From JBLFWJ01 sp047611425 (lineage in GTDB: Bacteria > Bacteroidota > Bacteroidia > UBA10329): a DNA stretch of 18,571 nucleotides. Shown one piece after another: positions 15,924 through 18,571 of this stretch. Under the pieces are notes generated by a model, which saw only the letters and a program-made list of their open reading frames with translations, searched no databases and was not told the DNA's origin. The translations under genes and the position numbers were made by a program. The stretch is from assembly GCA_047611425.1 (NCBI GenBank), contig JBLFWJ010000047.1:1-18571 (forward strand), written 5' to 3'. Within the stretch, counting starts at the first letter, position 1; each line of letters begins with the position of its first letter.

Positions 15924-16646
15924 TTAATACCTTCCTCCTGCATCAATCATGTATCGTACGCCAATAAAGATTCCAACGGATAAAGCATTTGTTGGTTTGG
16001 GATCAGTATAGATCGGGTCAGTATTGACATTTCTACCCTGACCGTCAACGCCTTTTAAATCATTGATGGAGTAGTTGGCTCTTAAACCTGTAGTAATAAC
16101 CCACATGTCGTTTAGGTACCAATCCATTCCTAGACCCAAATGAGGCGAGTAAAGAACTTTCGAGTAGGTGGCACTTTGATCCTGATCAACAGGCTCTTCG
16201 GTCCCATTAGTAATACCACGAGTATACTGGGCACTTGTAACAAAACTGAACTGCCATCCAGCCTCAACAAATAAACCTGAACTGGTCATGAATTTAGCGT
16301 AAACCGGAATCTGAACCCCAGACAACGACACTTTCGATTCCCAGAATAGGGCATTATCTTTTCCAGTATAACGCTGATTCAACGTAAAGAATTGAAGATC
16401 TAATCCCATAGCGATGTGGTCATTGTAGTGATACCCACCGGTGATTCCTACATTATATCCCATTGAGAATTCAAGGTCGGTGGTGCCTGTACGTTGATTG
16501 CTCACCGCATCGTTAAGCAACCAAGTTGTGTTAGCACTTACCGATGCGCCAACCATAAATTGCTCGGCCCAACCACCACCACGTACATTTTGAGCGAATG
16601 ATGCTGTTGTGCTAAAGGCTAATAAAATGGTAAGTAATTTTTTCAT
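15924..16646 (-). CDS. outer-membrane beta-barrel protein (paralogue 1)
   Basis: The 240-residue protein is started at the ATG at 16646, which gives the signal peptide MKKLLTILLAFSTTASFA-Q; the longer frame to 16667 adds seven residues before it. The mature part is made of beta-strands with alternating Gly and aromatics, including GYNVGITGGYHYNDHIAMGLDL and YAKFMTSSGLFVEAGWQF, and ends IDAGGRY with an aromatic last residue. This fits the PF13568-like eight-stranded barrel/porin-like proteins of Bacteroidota. Start, middle and end match the gene at 16786 closely, so the two arose by tandem duplication. Function unknown; it may be structural or a small-molecule pore. The transcript meets the terminator at 15868-15900. 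Confidence 0.82.
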   Translation of the reverse strand: MKKLLTILLAFSTTASFAQNVRGGGWAEQFMVGASVSANTTWLLNDAVSNQRTGTTDLEFSMGYNVGITGGYHYNDHIAMGLDLQFFTLNQRYTGKDNALFWESKVSLSGVQIPVYAKFMTSSGLFVEAGWQFSFVTSAQYTRGITNGTEEPVDQDQSATYSKVLYSPHLGLGMDWYLNDMWVITTGLRANYSINDLKGVDGQGRNVNTDPIYTDPKPTNALSVGIFIGVRYMIDAGGRY

Positions 16647-16785
16647 GATTCTGAATTTCAGCCACACTGGTCGGGCTTGTTTCAGGTCATTTTACCAAAC
16701 AATGGACGGCTGGTTACATTTTACCGATGAACGACATGGTTTCCCTATAATGGAAAACTATTTTATAGCAAAGAAAGTATGTGGA

Positions 16786-17547
16786 TCAGTAACGCCCCCC
16801 AGCATCAAATGCGTAACGAGCACCGATAAAAATTCCGGCTGTTAGTACGTTGCTCGGTGCTGCTTCTACTGACGGACTAATCGGTGTTCCCGGATTAGTA
16901 TTTGGATAATCGGCAATTGGATTACCCAAACCATCAACCCCCTTAATATCGTTGATTCCGTAATTAGCTCGAATACCGAAAGTGATTATCAACTCATCTG
17001 TTACCATAAAATCAAATCCGAAACCAAGGTGTGGAGAAAGTACAATTGAACCAAAGTGTGCAGAAACATCAATATTGTCATTCAGGGTTCCACCAACATT
17101 CGAGAATTGGTCATATCGTGACCCTAAGATGAATCCAAATTGCCATCCTATTTCCACGAAGACACCACTCTTACCCATGATTTTAGCATACACTGGTAGA
17201 TTCAATCCATTTAATTTTACGCTGGATTCCCAAAACTGTCCTTGAGTTTGTAGGCTACCGTCATAATTCTGCTGAGCCGAGAAATATTGCAAATCAATTC
17301 CCGCAGCAATCAATTCATTAAAGCGATATTCAAAACTGCCACCTGCGGAAAAACCAAAAGAAAATACCTGATCTGACACACCTTCATCCAAGGACTGTAC
17401 TGCTGAATTAAGAATCCATGTTGAGTTCAATGAGACATTGGCACCCACTACTATTTGTTCATTCCAGCCTCCATATTTTACGTTTTGAGCACTTGTGGTC
17501 AAGCTGGCTAGTAGTAGTAAAAAGCAGAATGAGATAAGTTTATTCAT
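16786..17547 (-). CDS. outer-membrane beta-barrel protein (paralogue 2)
   Basis: The protein has 253 residues with the signal peptide MNKLISFCFLLLLASLTTSA-Q. It parallels its neighbour throughout: NVKYGGWNEQIVVGANVS against NVRGGGWAEQFMVGASVS near the start, VFVEIGWQF in the middle, and FDAGGRY at the end. The main differences lie in predicted loops, notably a Pro/Asn/Ser-rich insertion before the last strands. It is predicted to sit in the outer membrane. On this strand 17573-17566 reads TACTTTCA, a weak -7 candidate 18 bases before the ATG. A 139-base gap separates it from paralogue 1, so separate promoters are possible. Confidence 0.82.
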   Translation of the reverse strand: MNKLISFCFLLLLASLTTSAQNVKYGGWNEQIVVGANVSLNSTWILNSAVQSLDEGVSDQVFSFGFSAGGSFEYRFNELIAAGIDLQYFSAQQNYDGSLQTQGQFWESSVKLNGLNLPVYAKIMGKSGVFVEIGWQFGFILGSRYDQFSNVGGTLNDNIDVSAHFGSIVLSPHLGFGFDFMVTDELIITFGIRANYGINDIKGVDGLGNPIADYPNTNPGTPISPSVEAAPSNVLTAGIFIGARYAFDAGGRY

Positions 17548-17663
17548 TTCAATTCATTTGGTCGTTGAAAGTAGCCATTGGGACTTCATTCTATTTCCGC
17601 CCTAAAAAAAGCTGCTAAGAACGTCCATTTGATAACATCAAATCATTGCATTTTTGTATCGCC

Positions 17664-17692
17664 TTTAGTGGGTGTAGGTAATGCTATCTTTG
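17664..17692 (+). promoter_or_regulatory. fabG promoter
   Basis: TATCTTTG (17685-17692) matches the Bacteroidota -7 box exactly. TTTA (17664-17667), one mismatch from TTTG, lies 17 bases upstream. The -7 box ends 19 bases before the fabG ATG, again predicting a leader of under 20 bases. Confidence 0.55.
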
Positions 17693-17711
17693 GCGGCCGT
17701 AAAGAAGCATC

Positions 17712-18458
17712 ATGGGACTACTAGAAGGAAAAACAGCGTTGATAACAGGTGCCACTAGAGGCATAGGAAGAGGCATGGCAATTCGGTTTGCAGAGGAGGG
17801 AGCCAATGTCGCGTTCACTTATCTGTCATCTGAAGAAAAGGCAATTTCCTTGGAAAAGGAGTTGACGGATCTTGGTGTTAAAGCCAAAGGTTATCGGTCG
17901 GATGCAAGTGACGCTGATGCGGCAATAAAGCTGATTGAAGATGTCGTTGCTGAATTCGGAACCATTCACTCGGTAGTGAATAATGCTGGAATTACTAGAG
18001 ACAATTTGCTTTTAAGAATGTCTCTTGAGCAATGGGATGAGGTGATTAAGACCAACCTAACTTCAATATTCAATTTGTCAAAAGCAGCTTTGAAAACTCT
18101 TTTGAAGCAGAGAGAAGGAAGCATTATCAATCTTGGGTCAGTTGTGGGTGTTAGCGGAAATGCTGGTCAAGCAAACTATGCCGCGAGCAAGGCGGGAATC
18201 ATTGGCTTTTCTAAGTCGTTAGCGCAAGAAGTTGGATCCCGAAACATTAGATGTAATGTGATTGCACCGGGTTTTATTGAAACGGAAATGACCGAAAAGT
18301 TGGATCCTGAAGTTGTAGCGGGTTGGAGAAAAGCGATTCCTATGAGAAGAGGAGGAACACCAGAGGATGTGGCGAATACAGCAGTATATCTGGCAAGCGA
18401 TCTTTCTAAATATGTTACCGGTCAGGTAATAAATGTGTGCGGAGGCATGTTAACTTGA
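17712..18458 (+). CDS. fabG: 3-oxoacyl-[acyl-carrier-protein] reductase
   Basis: The 248-residue protein is a classical short-chain dehydrogenase of FabG length. It has the cofactor motif TGATRGIG (12-19), NNAG (90-93) and the catalytic tetrad N115, S143, Y156 and K160 (YAASK). IAPGFIETEMT and the C-terminal NVCGGML are also typical of FabG. It reduces 3-oxoacyl-ACP with NADPH in fatty-acid elongation in the cytoplasm. Paralogous SDR enzymes can look similar, but length and motifs favour FabG. The next gene begins 13 bases after its stop, in the same frame, so the two are probably co-transcribed. Confidence 0.93.
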   Translation: MGLLEGKTALITGATRGIGRGMAIRFAEEGANVAFTYLSSEEKAISLEKELTDLGVKAKGYRSDASDADAAIKLIEDVVAEFGTIHSVVNNAGITRDNLLLRMSLEQWDEVIKTNLTSIFNLSKAALKTLLKQREGSIINLGSVVGVSGNAGQANYAASKAGIIGFSKSLAQEVGSRNIRCNVIAPGFIETEMTEKLDPEVVAGWRKAIPMRRGGTPEDVANTAVYLASDLSKYVTGQVINVCGGMLT

Positions 18459-18470
18459 TTTAGCACACCC

Positions 18471-18571
18471 TTGGATCTAATTTTAGAATACCCAACTTGG
18501 TTTTTATTGCTTGCCGCCATTGCTGGTGTGCTGGCAGGATTTGGGCTGTACTGGAAAAACCAAAGCATTGC
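18471..18571 (+). CDS. N-terminus of a predicted membrane protein, 3' end missing
   Basis: After the fabG stop the same frame reads on with a TTG at 18471 encoding MDLILEYPTWFLLLAAIAGV and onwards through GLYWKNQSI to the window edge. A hydrophobic helix from about residue 9 to 26 after a short acidic N-terminus looks like the first membrane segment of an inner-membrane protein. The only possible near-standard start after the fabG stop in this frame is the TTG. Large vWA/BatA-like membrane proteins of Bacteroidota can begin this way, but 33 residues are too few to decide. Confidence 0.5.
   Translation, partial: MDLILEYPTWFLLLAAIAGVLAGFGLYWKNQSI

Noticed and set aside
16688..16725. Direct repeat CATTTTACC (16688-16696 and 16717-16725) before paralogue 1
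   Set aside because: It is a short, AT-rich nonamer; on its own this is compatible with chance and no partner motif was found.

Overview
The window looks like a chromosomal segment of a Bacteroidota bacterium, probably from the Flavobacteriales or a relative. Four kinds of evidence agree. A secreted protein carries a type IX secretion (T9SS) C-terminal sorting domain. There is a TPR + five-blade PD40 propeller + OmpA protein with the domain order of the T9SS component PorE. Promoter -7 boxes match the Bacteroidota TAnnTTTG pattern, and starts lack clear Shine-Dalgarno sequences. Two proteins are predicted lipoproteins and several more are predicted outer-membrane or secreted. No rRNA, tRNA, CRISPR array or intact mobile element was seen.

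Layout. (i) 2-3518, plus strand: the 3' part of queE (7-deazaguanine biosynthesis), the PorE-like OmpA protein and an exported metallophosphoesterase, each overlapping the next by 4 bases. (ii) 3523-7825, minus strand: a tightly coupled trio in transcription order of lipoprotein, DUF5723-like outer-membrane barrel and T9SS-exported propeller-like protein, with 1-4 base overlaps. (iii) 7826-8055: a gap holding what looks like the decayed left end of an IS3-family insertion sequence. (iv) 8056-12258, minus strand: four TPR genes in a row followed by rarA, which encodes a replication-associated AAA+ ATPase. (v) 12259-12628: a 370-base gap without a convincing gene. (vi) 12629-14874, minus strand: mnmE (tRNA-modification GTPase) overlapping a downstream lipoprotein gene. 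(vii) 14967-15848, plus strand: sucD (TCA cycle), divergent from mnmE across a compact two-way promoter region and ended by a strong two-way terminator. (viii) 15924-17547, minus strand: two tandem paralogous outer-membrane beta-barrel proteins. (ix) 17712-18571, plus strand: fabG (fatty-acid synthesis) and the first codons of a membrane-protein gene.

Housekeeping genes (queE, rarA, mnmE, sucD, fabG) alternate with Bacteroidota cell-envelope genes. The least conventional items are the lipoprotein/barrel/T9SS trio, the TPR paralogue cluster in which one member appears to have lost both its export signal and its cysteines, the repeated use of TTG start codons (517, 6239, 14874, 18471), the very short predicted leaders, and the IS remnant beside rarA. 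No wholly new defence or mobile system is evident.
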